A stretch of 64,000 bases of DNA from Pampus argenteus. Lineage: Eukaryota > Chordata > Actinopteri > Scombriformes > Stromateidae. The notes beneath the pieces are model-generated. The model had not been told where the DNA came from and ran no database searches. It worked only from the letters and a program-made list of their open reading frames with translations. The stretch's first letter is position 1. Each line of letters opens with the position of its first letter. The stretch covers positions 4,109,001 through 4,173,000 of the forward strand of contig CM072860.1 of assembly GCA_036937835.1 (NCBI GenBank), written 5' to 3'. Shown here piece after piece: positions 37,273 through 51,600 of the stretch. Made by a program: the position numbers and the translations under genes.

Positions 37273-40200
37273 CTTTCTGCATTGTCAGGAATAAAAGTCT
37301 TTATTTATTTATTTATTTTTTTTTTACTTTATAGTCTAAAACTATTCAAATATTTCCTTTTTAATCACGTGTTAATTGCATTTATTGATAATAGAACTGT
37401 AGCAGGTAATGAACTAGTGATATTGGATCATACTCGGATAAAAGGGCTTCCCCAAGTTAAAACAAATAATAATAATAAAATCGACTAGTTAATTGACACA
37501 AAATGAATTTGCAGCTGTTTTGATAATTGAATAATCCTTTGATATTTTTTAATCATGTATCTCAAACATTTCCTGTTGTCAGCTTCTCAGTTGTTGTAAT
37601 AATTTCCTACTTTTCTTTGTGAAATATCAAACAGATTTTTTTTTTGAGCATTTTTCAGATTTCTTGCCAAATGATTAGTTCAAAAAACAACAACTTTGCA
37701 CTTAGATTTCAAGAAAATGGACTAAAAGACAAGTAATCTTAATGTCATGTATTCTCATTCCTTGTCCCCTACAGGCTCTGATGTTGGAAAACCTGCAGAA
37801 GACGTCCTCCTCTCACAGTGGGCTGCAGCCCAACTCTCAGGTAAGAGGAGACTCGTGTTTCATCATTCAGAGTTGATGCTCTTTGGTTTTGTATTAAGTG
37901 TTTTTTTTTTGTGTGTGTTTGTACTGTTCTGTGTTGTAGATAGGGGAGGAGATGAGCCAGAATAGCTTCATAAAACAATACCTGGCCAAGCAGCAGGAGC
38001 TCCTTCGTCAGAGACTTGAGAGAGAGGCCCAGCAGGAGGAAGAGGCTGATGGTACACGCACAGAAACACCACAATCACAGAAAATAACCTCAAAGAAGGA
38101 ACTGGACAGTGTTTCCTTCCTACTCTGTCTCTGTCTGCTCCAGCAGCCCTGTTAACATGTTGTTCAAACATCTGTGCTCACTTAATTTCATGTACATGCT
38201 CATTATAGTGTTGCATATTACACCAAGTATCTATAATACCAGGTGACCTTGAACATTTTGGGAAAAATACAGAAACAAGGAAAATTCTCATCTTAATATA
38301 TATAAAAGTTGCCCTTGTTTAATAACCAGTGTGTTTATGTGTCATGAGCTTTAATCCTCACATCAGTGCTGACCTTTAACCTCTGCCTCATGTCCCTCTC
38401 GAACAGAAAGCCCTGCAGTGCCAGAAGAGGATGAAGACCAGTCGGAGGACAACGAGAGCTCTTCCTATGTCCCTGAAAAGGTCAGTAACATCCAATGAGG
38501 AAAACTAAGGACTTGTTCAGCAGCTACACATTGGTAGATGTGTTTTTTTTTACATGACCCGTTTTTTTGTAATGCTCGTGTTCAATATAATTGGACACTG
38601 AACTGGTAAATACCACAAAACAAGCTAATGATTGAACAGAATATATGAGTCATCTTGATATTTTCTCACAGACAGACTCAATTTCTTTGTGCCCAGCAGC
38701 ATCGTCAAAAAATCTCCCAGCTCCCACTGACCAGGACGGAGGAGAAGAGTGGAGGAGGATCGATGGTGGGTCAAGGCATGCTGGCATGTGGGCCTGATGT
38801 GGGCCCAGGTCCGACCCTCCGCCGCCAAGAGTCCCCAGAGGCTCCAGGAGCTAGGATGAAGCGAGCTACCTTTCCTCAAGGACACAAGGAGCCACCGGCC
38901 CCCTCTCCTCCCCGTGCCGTAGCCTCGCTGTCAGTGCGCGTCCTGGGCCAGCCTGACCACCAGGGGCTGCCCCCTGCCGTGTCACGAGCCCAGGAGAAGG
39001 AGGGGACTGCACCCAGCGAGCCCGGCTCAGCCCATCCTGTCCTCCACCTCAGTCGATCTGCCGGCGCCTTATCAAGAGGTCGCGTCCACGAGGACAGTGA
39101 TGAAGACGACGACGACGATGATGAGAGCGAGGACGATGAGGACTGGGGGCCTGGTCCTGGTCCTGGCGGGGCACAAAGAGGCAACAGAGTCACTCCTCCG
39201 CTGCAGCAGATGCCCCCTGCTGGCCCATCAGTAGCAGCAAGATCCAAACGCAAGCTTCAGCCTCCACAGCACATCCCACCACCACAGGTACTTGAGACCC
39301 CTATGCAGCTGCGACACCCGACTCCTCCTCCCTCTCCACCGCCTGACCTGTTCCCCCTTCCTGACACTCCCAAGCAGAGCCCCCCAGACGCAGACAACCC
39401 GAAGGGAGAAGGCCCAAGGGTGGCATGTGTCCCACCTTCCACCATGCAGAGGCAAGACTCTGACTCCAGCTCCCGTTCCAGCAGCCCAGAGCCCCCTGTG
39501 AAGCGCAGGCCAGGGCCCCTTTCTCTGCTGGTACACAAGATGGAGTCAGAGGGGGCTTTCCACGCAGGCGAGGCCACCTCAGCCGTGACAGAGCACTCCA
39601 GTACCGGGTCTGTCATCTCTGCCGGAGCCGCCGGTCCCAGTGAGTCTCCGCTGCAAAGATTGGAGAGAAAGAGGCATCAAGAGAACAGAGAGATGAAGGA
39701 AGAGAAACAGCTGGGGGAGAAGAGAGAGAGGGAACGACAGAAGGAGCAGGAGGAAGAACAAAGGAAAGAGGAGAGAGAGAAGAAACGTTTGGAAGAAGAG
39801 AAGGAAAAAGAGAGGAAACAACTCGAAGAGGAGGAGAGAAGAAAGAAAAGACAGCTGGAAGAGGAGCGGGACAAGAGACAGCAGGCAGCCAACAAAGAAC
39901 GAATGGTTGTGACCGTGACCCGAGATTCAGGATCCTCGTCAGATTCTGACTCCTCTTCACGCTCATCACAATCGTCTTCATCTGCCGGTGATAAACCCCG
40001 CCCTGCCAGGCAGCTGAAGGTCAGTGTGAACTATAACTGCTTGTAAATGTGATGCCATGCAACATCATACTCAACCCACACACCTGCTTGAGTATACTTT
40101 ATTACTGGGATCGTTTGTTGCCTTGCTAATGGTCGATGCACCAGTGTGTGTGAGTATGAGTAAAAATATTAACATCTGTTTTTCTCCACAATTTGGTCCC

Positions 40201-43200
40201 AAATTATTCCATAAAATTGGCTTCTTTTTTCTAAGATTTCTGGGGTGCATTTAAAAGAAAACTTGCCTTTAATGGCTTATACAGACATGCATTTTAAAGC
40301 TAAGTCTCCTTGTGCATATTTCTATTTGCCTTTCAATGTGATTACTTTCAAACGTGTCACAGAAAGCTGACCATGGACGAGAGGAGGATGATGAGAAAAA
40401 GACTAAGCTGAGTAAAGCAGCGGAGAAAGGACACCTCCCAAAAAGGTCAGTAACAATCACTTTAAGTACAAATGACCTCCATGTCCAGTCTTTAAATTAT
40501 TTGTTACACCAGCCAAAAAGAATTATTACTCATTCGTACCTGAATGCACCACCTGCTTTCTGTCTCAGTCCATGACTTTGTGATGTTTGTGTTATTCTAT
40601 GATGTGATATGACACATTCACAGGATTGTGTAGGCATCATCATGGATGATTATTATATTTTCTTTAGGTGATTTCTTTAGGGTTATTGTATTAAGTAATT
40701 TCAAAATATACATATGGATCTTTGCACATGTGTATAATATGTATATTTTAAATGCCAAATATAGTTGAAAAAAACCCACCGAACCCATAGAGTAGAATAA
40801 AATACCTAATACAATTCATATGAGGACAGTAACATGCTGGAACAGTTAGATGGATAAACTTATATATAATCAACTGTGTTAACTTGGATTGTTACGCTGT
40901 AGTTTGGTGCTTGTGACCTTTTCATTGAACATGTTAATATGTTTATATTCACATGGCTGCAAAACTTTCATATAGAGTACATCACAGCTCTCTTATTTGG
41001 TCTTTCCTGCTCCTCGTTTGAACTGGAGGTCGTTCTGGTCCGCCATTTTGCAGTCCGTCCCAAAACTCTTGTTTCTGCTCCAAGCATCAAGGAGCAAAGA
41101 GCCACGAGCGAAGACGCACCGATACACCGATGCTGCAGTTGACGACTGAACACATTTTAAACACATTTATATTTTACATCATTTATCATTTATCATTTAT
41201 CATTCAGTCACATGTGATTGTCAGGTTTCATATGAGTTATATAATTAAAATTTTCCCTGAAACATTTAGTAAATCATCGCCAGTGTTCATATTCTGGGTT
41301 ATTCAATGATACATTTACAGATTATCAATAAATACAGAAGTAATACATATATACATGAGCAGTACACACTATAAATACAATATGCAGGTATTTATTCACA
41401 GGTAACAGGCTACAGAGACAAACACTGCTGCTCTGGCAGTGATAACTATGCACCTTTTTTTATTACTATTAAATCAAATCTACGGCTGTTAAAGCCGATC
41501 CAGGTGTGATCAGTCACCACCGTCATCAGACACGGACGTCGCTTCACATGACGCTTCAGAGGAAAGGATGTCTTTTTTTTTTTTTTTTTTTTTTTAAACA
41601 TATTTCCTCTCTCCGCGCATGCGCTTCCACGCATCCTGGTAGGAAGAAAGTGGAGAAAGCGTGGGTGCATTTTAAGACACTTCGGTTGTACATACAGACA
41701 GCATCCCTCCATTTGCTCTTGAGCATGAATCGCTGTTAAACACATCGCGATATTTCCTCAGTCATCGCTTCTTATAATAGTAGGTTGTATTTCTTATCAG
41801 GCGTTTGATGCGGCAGCCCTGCAACCAGCGTGGCTGCTGCTGCCGCCGTCTCCCTTGAGGAAAAGGGGTCCTTATCAGTCTTTCCTTTTTTTCGTGTAAT
41901 TTCCCTTCGTCGCTGGCAGCTGCAGCGGTATTTTCTATCAGTACACAGTATTTTCTAACAGTTTCGCGTTTTGCCTTTATCACAAGTTATTATCCTTTAG
42001 CGCGTCTAATAGAGCTCTTATTTTGGAAAATTCCTGACCGGAAGGTTGTTTTTCACCCCCACTGTGGCTGACTTGACGCTGCTCTCGCTAGCCAACATGG
42101 CCGCCATGCATGCATTGCATCCCTGATACCGACGCAGTGAACGGCGAATTAGCAGCAGGAACAACCGCGGCCGGATTTTTTATTTTTAATTTTTAAACCC
42201 GCGTCCCCAGTTTCCACCGACGTCTGACCGGTAATAACCTCCAGCGACAGACGGTTAATCTCCATCCGCGGGGGTCCCCTCTCAAGGCCGGTGGCCACAA
42301 TGCTGTCCGAAGGCAACAAAAACGGGTAAGACTGAGCCAGAGGGCGACACTAGGCTTCAGCCTGCTGCATGGACTTTCCCCCACACCCCTCATCCAGAAA
42401 GCACCGGGGACACATCACCCGGTGTCAGGCTGTCTTTACGCACCGATCATTAGTTAAATATCATGTCACCGGTTCACATGTTGGCCTGGTCATGCTACAT
42501 GTGAGGAGGACCGGGGGTGGGGACCGCGGCCAGAGTCTTTTGTTAGGTGTCTTTTTTTTTTTTTTTTGAGGGGGTGGGTGAGGGTCTCCCTGCTTTGATA
42601 AACGCTTAAAATAACTTTCTATTGATGGGATACACTGATGAATAAATCATGAGCTCAGGTTTCATGGTGTACCAGCGTGAATCATGCATGCAGTGATTTC
42701 TTCCCCTCTCTTGTCTTTCCTTTTGACCTTAACATATTCTGTCATGGGGTTTTTTTTAAACCCCCCTCTCTTAATTTAGAATACAATTTTACCTTCTCTT
42801 ATTTCAAAAATTCATGACATCCTTTTTTTGTTGTCCTCAGATTTTGTCCATCCTGTGCGTCCATCCTGTTGGCCGGCACCACAGGACACTGTATTTGTAT
42901 TTTTTGAGTTTGAGTTAATGATCTCGCTGTTGTCAAGGGAGATCATTAAAGCAGACATCTGTTAGCTGTACAGTGTTGAATGGGCCCTTATGGTGTGATA
43001 TAATTCTCCCAGCTGGCACCAGCACTCTCACACCCGTCCTTTGGGAGCTGACTACATGTCTGGTTTGATCACTGACAGTGTTTTTTTGGTCTGTTTTTTT
43101 TAATGTGGTCATATTCCATTTTCTCGTCATATTTTCTGCATTTTTCATTCTACAGATTTGATGTGCAAGCTGTATTTAAGCCTCATTCCAGCCAATATAA

Positions 43201-45900
43201 AGTTTTGAAACGTTGAGTAAGGTAGCTTTAATTCATAGACTCTGTGATCATTACATCACCTTGGCATGGCCTTCCCTCCTCTCCTAAACCAAAGGAGTTA
43301 TATTTCTAGTTGACATCTGTCTCATTTTATAGCCTGTGCAGGTGTTCCTCTGGCCTTGCCCGTGATACACACACACACACACTACACATTGACATCCACA
43401 CCTCGGCTAAATGAGAAGAATCAAGAGTGGTGTGGAGGAGGGGTAAATGCTGTCCTCCTGCCTACTCTCCTGCCAGTGACTAATCTCCAGAGAAGGAGGT
43501 TGAACTGGCTCTCCTCACCCTCTGGGTAGATTTCACTAGTACAGAGACTAATATTACAGGCCCTCCTCTTAAAGACGCTGCACAGCTTTGCCGGTGGCCG
43601 CGTTACATGCCGTGGAGAAAGATAAAAGCGAAGGTTTGGCTGTCTGAGATGGAAAAGTGAGACCACATAAGTAGACGAGGATATGTTTTTACAGTTACCT
43701 TGTTGGAAAAGAAGAGGCGTGCGTGGCTTTGATTAACTAGGTTCAAAACAAGAGTCACGGTAGAAGTGACTTTGATATTTTTTGGTGCGGGTGAATCAGC
43801 CAGAAAAATCCGTGTGCAGGTCACATGTCCACATTAAAGTTGGAGTCAGTGTCTGGGTGGTCAGCCATTAACACCGACGGCTACATCTGATTTGATGCTT
43901 TGTGGGAATAGAAGTATTTTTAAAAATGTTTTACTCATTTCCGTTTAAAACGCTAATTACGGAGCGCGACCTAAAGAACCACGTGATGAATCACGGAGGG
44001 AGGGATGCTACAGGAAGTGTTTCTCCCACCTCGGTGTCTTGTGTCATCACACAGACGCAGCGGAGGAGGCTTTTGATAGCACAGGTAGACATCGGGGTGC
44101 AGCTAAAAATATAATGACTCCTGCTTGGTTTTATTGTGTTAGATAACAAAGATCAAATAAACTAAAAGCACGTTTAAAGACGCGTTTGACTGTGTGAGGT
44201 CTGACTCAGCATTGGCTGAATTACAGTTGGCTTTTTTATTTATTTTTTAATAATGTCCCAGCATGTATCAGATGAAGCCCACACACACACTCATAGTCTG
44301 AGACACACACACAGAGTCAGCTGTTTGTGTGTGTCTCAGACTATGAGTTTGTTTGAGTGTTTGCAACCCTGGGTGTCAGTTAACTGGTGAGTTATTTATA
44401 GTAGGAATGACCCAGATCACTGGCCTCCAGCACCCTTCCTCTGACTCTTGCAGTGTTTTCGTCTGTCTCGTCCTACACATCGTTTGATGTGTTTTCTCAG
44501 ACGAACCCTCACGTCAGCCGGTCTCCAGAGCTGAGCTTGAAGGAGGTGTCTGGATTGTCTCCGATTAAGACTGTAGCTAAAGATTACCTTTTATCACAGA
44601 CTAATTGATTATGTTCAGGATTAATCACTTGGTCCATAGTATGCCAAATAATTGTGAGTAATGCGCATTGCATTACACTCCAAAGCCTAAAGATATTAAA
44701 TTTATTATCACATAAGACGGGCTTCGTCGTCACAGTGGTCGAGTGATGATGGTCTTTATCGGTTCATTTTTAAAACGCTGAGCTTGCATACAATGCAATA
44801 AAAAAAAAATGTAACCATGTTTAAAGTCGTCAGTCGGATTGATCATAAAATATCAGTGTTTTCTGTTCTGCTCATCCTTCTCCCCTCACTCCCGCCTGTC
44901 TCTTCCTACTGCAGGGAGGTGTCGGAGCCTAGTGCAGCCGCCGTGACCGAGGTGGAACCCGACTCGGAGAGCTCCATGGCCCAGCAGCCGGCAACCGAGG
45001 CCGAGCCAGACAACAGCGAGGGTCGCCTGGAAGAGGTACGGTCACTCAGAGGGTGGCGGCGCCTGGGTCTCTGCTCTGTCTACCACTAACCTGCATCCTC
45101 AGTCACATACGAGCATGTACATTTGGCAGAATACGTTGAGAGAGTCACTCAAAACCAACTCGGCCTCAGCGTTTTTTAAGACTCTCATTCTTTCGATAGT
45201 TACATCCTCTTAAATGCTCAACAAATTTCTCAATTGGAAATTTGTGCAAAAAACAGGGGCTGAGTTGGAGTTGGGTTCTGGGGTAAATGAACGAATCTCT
45301 TCCATCTGTGTTTAATGCAACCAGTAATTCATAACTAACTTGTGTACTTAGATGATCTCTCACACACTGCTCGTCTGTCTGGGCCCTGTAGAGGGATTTT
45401 TAACTGCTGATGCTGCTCAAATGCAAACAGTGTGTTAGATGTGCTTGTTATATTTCTGTTGCGGAGGGAGAAAGTAAAAGCGTTAAATGCTCTGACACAC
45501 CAAGACGACCGTTTTTTGTCCGACTTTGCAGCTGCTGATATATTGTCCACAAATGAGGCTTGATAATATTCAGCTGGTTTAGAGGTTGGGGCTTTTTTTA
45601 GCTTTAGTTCTCTCACACAGACACAGATGATACATGCACGTCAACAGTAAGATGGAGGCTGAAGTTGAAGACATGATGTGACACATAGCTTGGTGTGTCA
45701 GCTGCTAGAGTTCAGTTTGGAGGTGCAGCTTGTTCGTATATAACGTAGATCCATCACGACCAGTTGAAGAGCCGCATCAGAAGACTGTCACATGCACACG
45801 TTACGCCACCATAGTCTCGACTTTATCTAGATACAGTAATCAGATTTACTGGGGAGCTTCTGTGCTATTGAAATTATTATCATCATGTGTCTTTCTTTAC

Positions 45901-45936
<36 letters not shown>

Positions 45937-48572
45937 TGTTTCCTCTGTGGGTTTGCATGAGTAATGGACCCTGACAGTGTGTGTAGAGATACATCAGGGC
46001 TTGTTTCTGCTGTTTCTTTCACCCTGTTTTCATTCTCTCTGCTCTCCAGCTTGCTCCTCTCTCTCTTTCTCTCTCTCTCTGTCTCTTCCCGTCTCTCCTC
46101 CCCTCTTTGTCTTTCCATCTTTTGCCTTTGTATCCCATCATGAACGCTTCTCTCACTATATATATTTATGGTGTGACTGCTGTTTAAAACCCCATTGATT
46201 GCTTTGTTATGAAGGTGCCCATGCCTCTTCCATTGCCCCTAATGGTACCTGCTGCGTACTACTACCACCACCACCAACACCACCAACACCAACACCTCCT
46301 CCACTCCTCCTCCTACTCCTCCTACAACTCCTGTCCCGCTATACCCGTCAAGTGCGTCGCTGGTACCTGAATTAGGCCCAGAGTCTGCAACCCCAGGGCA
46401 CTGAGTAAAGCCTGAGTCTGCAGGGCCTCCCCTGTAGCCCTCCAGTGAGCGTCAGACCACCGCCGACGGCAGCAGCAGCAGCCATGGTAACTGCAGCAGC
46501 ACACAGTTGTCATGGTAACCCAGCCTCTGAGTTCGGAAGCCTGCTAGCTGATCTGAACCGAAAACACACTGGACTGTACTGTGTGATGATGAATGATGGT
46601 GGGTGAGAGAAGGGGAGGGTGTGTCTCTCTATCGCCCCCCTCTCTCCCCGCCTTCTCCACTCGCCATTTTGAGGATAAGTCTTCAAGCTTCGTCCTCTAA
46701 GCTCCAACAACCAGATGCAACTTCTTTCCTCAGAGAAAACACCAAACTCCTCAGCAGCTCTTGAGTTTCATTTTTGCCTCACACTGCCCTCTGCTTGTGG
46801 GGAGGAGTAATGACGTCGCACTGAGGACCTCTGCAGTAACACACACAGTGATCAGCGTTGAGCAAGAAAACTGTTGGTTTTAAGCTTTGAAACACACTCC
46901 AATGGTGCAACTGGGCCTTTTTTTTTTTAAAAACACTTTGTGGGTGTGTGTGTGTGTGACATTATGATATGGACTTGGTCATCGCCTGCCTTGACAAAGC
47001 TGCTCAGCTTTTTGAAAAGCAGCTGTTCGTGAACTGTTCCTCTGAACTCTGCACCGGTTCTGTTTTGTGGCTACACAGTGACTTTCATCATTTACATTTG
47101 AGCCAACAGAGCCGGATTTACTCTGTGAATCATCGCCTCTCCTTCCCCTGCAGCCGTGCTGTCGGTCAACTCGAGTGTGACTCAGTGGTCGTCTGCTCTG
47201 GACCTGGCGGATGGACATTTGCACTTGTTGCTGCTGTTTATTTCTACATCCAGCTCTTCACTAACACCCAAAACTTGGCCCTTGCATCTCATAGGAGCGA
47301 GGAAGCATTTGTGCCAGATGATGTCCATCAGTCATCTCATTTGAGAAATTTCCCTGGATTGTAACAAACTCATTTGTTGTTTTTTAAAGACGTTAAACTG
47401 CTATTTTTTTCCTGTGCCCTGAATTTGCAAGAATCAAGAATTGTTCAGCAAACAGTCCTGCTGTGGAAAACTCATGAACTGCTAATTTCAGGACCGCAAA
47501 TATCTGGGACAGCGAACAAAGACGCAAGTTGCTGTTATCACTGTGACTTTTCAAAATCAGCCAAGCATCACCAAGACTTTAAGGACAGTATATTGGAGAA
47601 CATGGACAATTATATCAAAGACAATCGATCCTAGCCTCACAAAGTGGATATATATTTTTTTTTAACTCATCAGCTACACCTCACAGATCAAGGACTTTTA
47701 CAAAGTATACTCCCGACCCACGTCACCATCCATCACAAGACGATTTGAAACTCTTTGCTCCCCAAAAAGACTGATATGAGACTCTGTGCCAATCCGACCC
47801 CCAACCCCCCTTCAAGAAAAAAGTCCAATCCAGTGATCAGTTCCTGTCTGCTGGCTAATCTGCACACTCAAATCGAGCCCTGCCCTCACTCCTCTGCCTT
47901 CTCTGATTGGATCCTTGTTGCCTAGATACAGTACACACTGTCGTGCGGTTGGGCCGTAGTCGAGCCAGTAAGGAATCAGGTGTCAAATGGTACCAGGAAA
48001 TGACTTGTCATTATTCCTCTATTTAAAATGTATAAAAATTTTAAAGGAATAGTTGTTAAAAAAAACAAAAAACTCTTTTGGGTCATAAATAAGAGGAATT
48101 AACTCTTCCCTCTTTGTAATTTACTGCAAAGTTTTGAACTGTACTGCAGTTTTAATTTGATATTTTGCTCATCATACATTTGAAGATACGCTGCGTGTCT
48201 ACGGTTGTTAAATACAGCAAATCTCAGAGGCAAATTTCAACTGCAATACTGATGAGTCGTTCTGACTGATCTTTGAGTTTTCAGCACTCTGTTTTCCACC
48301 TCTGCTCCACAGAACTTATCAGCACATAAAATACAACACTTAATTCAACTACATGTCACTTATTTACGCTAAATGATCAGCAAAACGCAGAAAATGCCAA
48401 AGCTACCGAGGATAAACGCACTCGTGTAACATTTATTTCAGTTTGATAAAGTGATACACTTGCACACACTGACGGACACGCTAGTCTCATTTTATAAGAT
48501 ATGACCCAGTTTGAGTTTCACGCAGGCCTACTCTTGTCCTAAAACGCATCTTGTACTGCTTTGTCCTTAGAG

Positions 48573-48622
<50 letters not shown>

Positions 48623-51600
48623 TAGCTTAATAAGTAATGTCAGTGTCGTTGAGCGGAGGTGGAAGGCAGAAATGTGTCCGAGTCTCTCAGTATCGACTCT
48701 TATCTTTTAATGTAGTACAATTGGAGCCTCCAGGCCTCTGTTACTTTGCCCCCCGCCCCCACCCCTCCTCTACTTTTCCTGTTTCACCTCCTCTCTGTTG
48801 TTGCCTGTTTTAAGTCTGGACTCGGTTCTCATGTCGCCCCGCACCCCTGGGGTTTCTGTATGTTCTCTTTCTGTCTCTCTCTCTTTCCAGAGCACCACTC
48901 CTAAGGCTTTTGCTGCTCGCAAGATATCCTTGACCAGTAAGTATATCAGTTCTGTGTTTTCTCAACTCCCAGATCTTTCATCCTCCTGGAGGACTTAAAA
49001 AGGAAAATGCTCAACCTTAGTGTTTAAAAACCTGTGTGCAGAATCTATTGGTGTAGCTTTAAATGAATGTTTTTGAGCTGAAAACTGTAAAAAGAATATA
49101 TCAAAACACAACATAAACTCACTGTGCAATTAATTTTATGTCTCCTCCACAATCAGAAGATGTATATTTTGCCTCTTCAGCAGGCAGCAAGACGTCTCCA
49201 GCCACCACAGATGGAGGAGCAGGAGAGCCCGATACAGGGACTGCAGCGGGGAGGAAGAGGCGGTGGGGCTCCAGCACGGCGGTCACCGCTAAGAAACCAT
49301 CCATTAGCATCACTACCGACTCACTGAAGGTACTGACAAAGCACAGGGACTAGACCTCGGTGTCCAAGTGCCACGAGTTTTAAGTTAGGCTGATATTTTA
49401 CCGTCTAACCCCTGATATGACCTGCCTCTCCTTTTCATCACTCCCTCGTACCTTTCTTCCCTCTGTGTGTCCGTGTCTTCCTCTTGTCCTCCAGTCTTTA
49501 ATCCCAGACATAAAAGTAAACCAGGAGGCAGTGGTTGAGCTGCACCCAGAGGAGCTGCAACTGTCCGGGGACGAGGAGAGCGTGGAAACCAGCCGAGGCG
49601 ACCAGGACAAGGGCCTCAAGATCAGACGCACAGTCACACAGGTCAGGAGAGGCAGATCAGTGCTGTTAGCAGGAAGCTAACAGAGAAACAAACTAGGGTT
49701 TCTGTTATGATTATTGGCTAATTTGAAGAACTGAGTCTTGTGTCGGTGTGTTTCGAACCGTCACACTGCTGTTTTTCAACCTGTAATTCCTGCCCAGGTG
49801 GTCCCAGGTGACAGCCAGGAGAACGGACAGGGGAACGAAGTGGAAGAAGTGGAGAAAACTGAGAGAGAAAAACAACGGAGGGCTTCCAAAGACAAAAGGA
49901 AGAACAGTGTTTCAGAGGAAGCTTCAGAAACACCGGCATCTGTCAAACCCGACCGAGAGGCAAAGAAAGGTAAACGTCCTCCTTAAGACGTTTGTGGGTT
50001 TTAATTGCTGTAATTTGCTGATTGTTGGTTATAAATCTCTCTGCTGCCGTCTCTTCCAATCACACCTCTGGCAGCGCTTCATCTTTTCTTCTGTCTTTAA
50101 TTACATACACGCCTATTTTATTTTCACCTTTTTTTTTTTCCTCCACTACCCCTCCCTCCAGTTACCCCCAACGACAGTCTGGTGCGTCGCTCAATCAGTC
50201 AGCAGAAGTCTGGTGTGTCCGTAACCATCGACGACCCCGTCCGCACAACCAGGCAGCCCTCGCCGCCTCGTGGCAAACTCACAAACATCATCCATGTGAC
50301 CAATCTGGTGGGTTTGTAACTCGTTATAAATGCAACTCAGTTGCTACGGTGACGGATAAGACAAAAATATTTCATCATCTTTGCTTTTTCTGGTCCACTT
50401 ATGCCACCAACTAAAACTATTTGGGGTGAAAATGGCAGGAAAGAAAAAAATCCCGTTTCTGAATGCACCGTATGAGTATTTTCATGAATGAGGCTCATTG
50501 TGTTGATGCCAGTGGAAACCAGATTGCCATCATACCCATAATTAGTCAAGACCTCTTATCCAGGTATTACAGCTGTAGTCAAGCAGCACTTCCAGCTGAG
50601 GCCACACTGCATGACTAAACAGACTGTGACAAGATGAGACATTACACATTTAATGAATAGCATTTGCAGATTTTTGTAAACTTGCGTAATAGAGGTAAGA
50701 CTCAAACAGCACCAAATATCTAATGCTTCTCAACCACAGTACAGCTGCACTGACTCCAAACAAACAAGACTAAAAGCATGAAGCTGCGAGGCTCTATAGC
50801 TCATTACCACAAAACAAAACTGATGAATTACACAGATTTAAAATGTAGAAACAGCTGTGCTGCTCTTTAAAATTTACCACTAGTGGATCAAAAAAAAAGT
50901 TTGGCCTGAGGGTGGCACCAGAGTAAAGACCATGTTGGTACCTGAATTAAAAGGCTTTATCTTGTGTACTGTAACCATTTTAGGACATGTTAGACTCTGG
51001 TTGATGTGCTGCTGCTTTAGACTTTCTCATGTTTGTCATTTTTATATTTCATTATTAGATTTTCTGTCTGTTAACTCCTGCTGCTCTTTCTGTTGTTTTT
51101 CACTCTGTGTTGAGCGCGTTGTCGGTGATTATTATTTGTGGAGCTTAACTCTGTGCTCTCTCTCTCTCTCACGTCTTTACCGTCTCTTTTCTGGTCGAGA
51201 GTTTCGGGGGCTGCGGTGGAAATTATAATTGAAAGTTTTGACAGCAGCTGCCCCAGACTAACGGCAGAGTTTGCATCCCGGTATTGGTTCATTTGACCTC
51301 CTGTGTTGACGGTTCTGTCTCATCCCGTAGGTACGACCCTTCACACTGGGCCAGCTCAAAGAGCTGCTGAACCAGTCGGGCAGCGTGGTGGAAGATGGCT
51401 TCTGGATCGACAAGATCAAGTCTCACTGCTACGTCACGGTGAGCAGCAGCTCTTTCTATGATGACTTCTGGGTGTTATAAGTATTTCAGAATAGGAGCAC
51501 ACAGGGACTGAATGTAGGAGTATTGTGAGAGGTGGACTTTTCAAGCACAATCCTGAAAGTGTATATCCAAACCTTAAAATATCGTCTTTGCCGTTTCCAT

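Larger units (their letters stand above)
45036..48890 (+). other. acin1: Large acin1 intron
   Basis: No constitutive exon was needed to keep frame across this interval. It holds a (TG)n tract (45905-45933), a CCACCACCAACACC-type triplet-rich stretch (about 46258-46330) and a (CA)n tract (48575-48619). Open frames here (for example 46969-47364) look like chance. Confidence 0.6.

Noticed and set aside
39228..39981. Several minus-strand frames rich in Ser/Leu/Phe
   Set aside because: Antisense shadow of the large acin1 exon encoding Pro-rich and Glu/Arg-rich protein.
41574..41595. T run followed by CpG sequence, considered as the tail of a retroposed element
   Set aside because: No target-site duplication or recognisable SINE/LINE body next to it.
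46969..47364. 131-codon frame in an acin1 intron
   Set aside because: No flanking splice signals in a useful phase and no protein-like motifs; likely chance.
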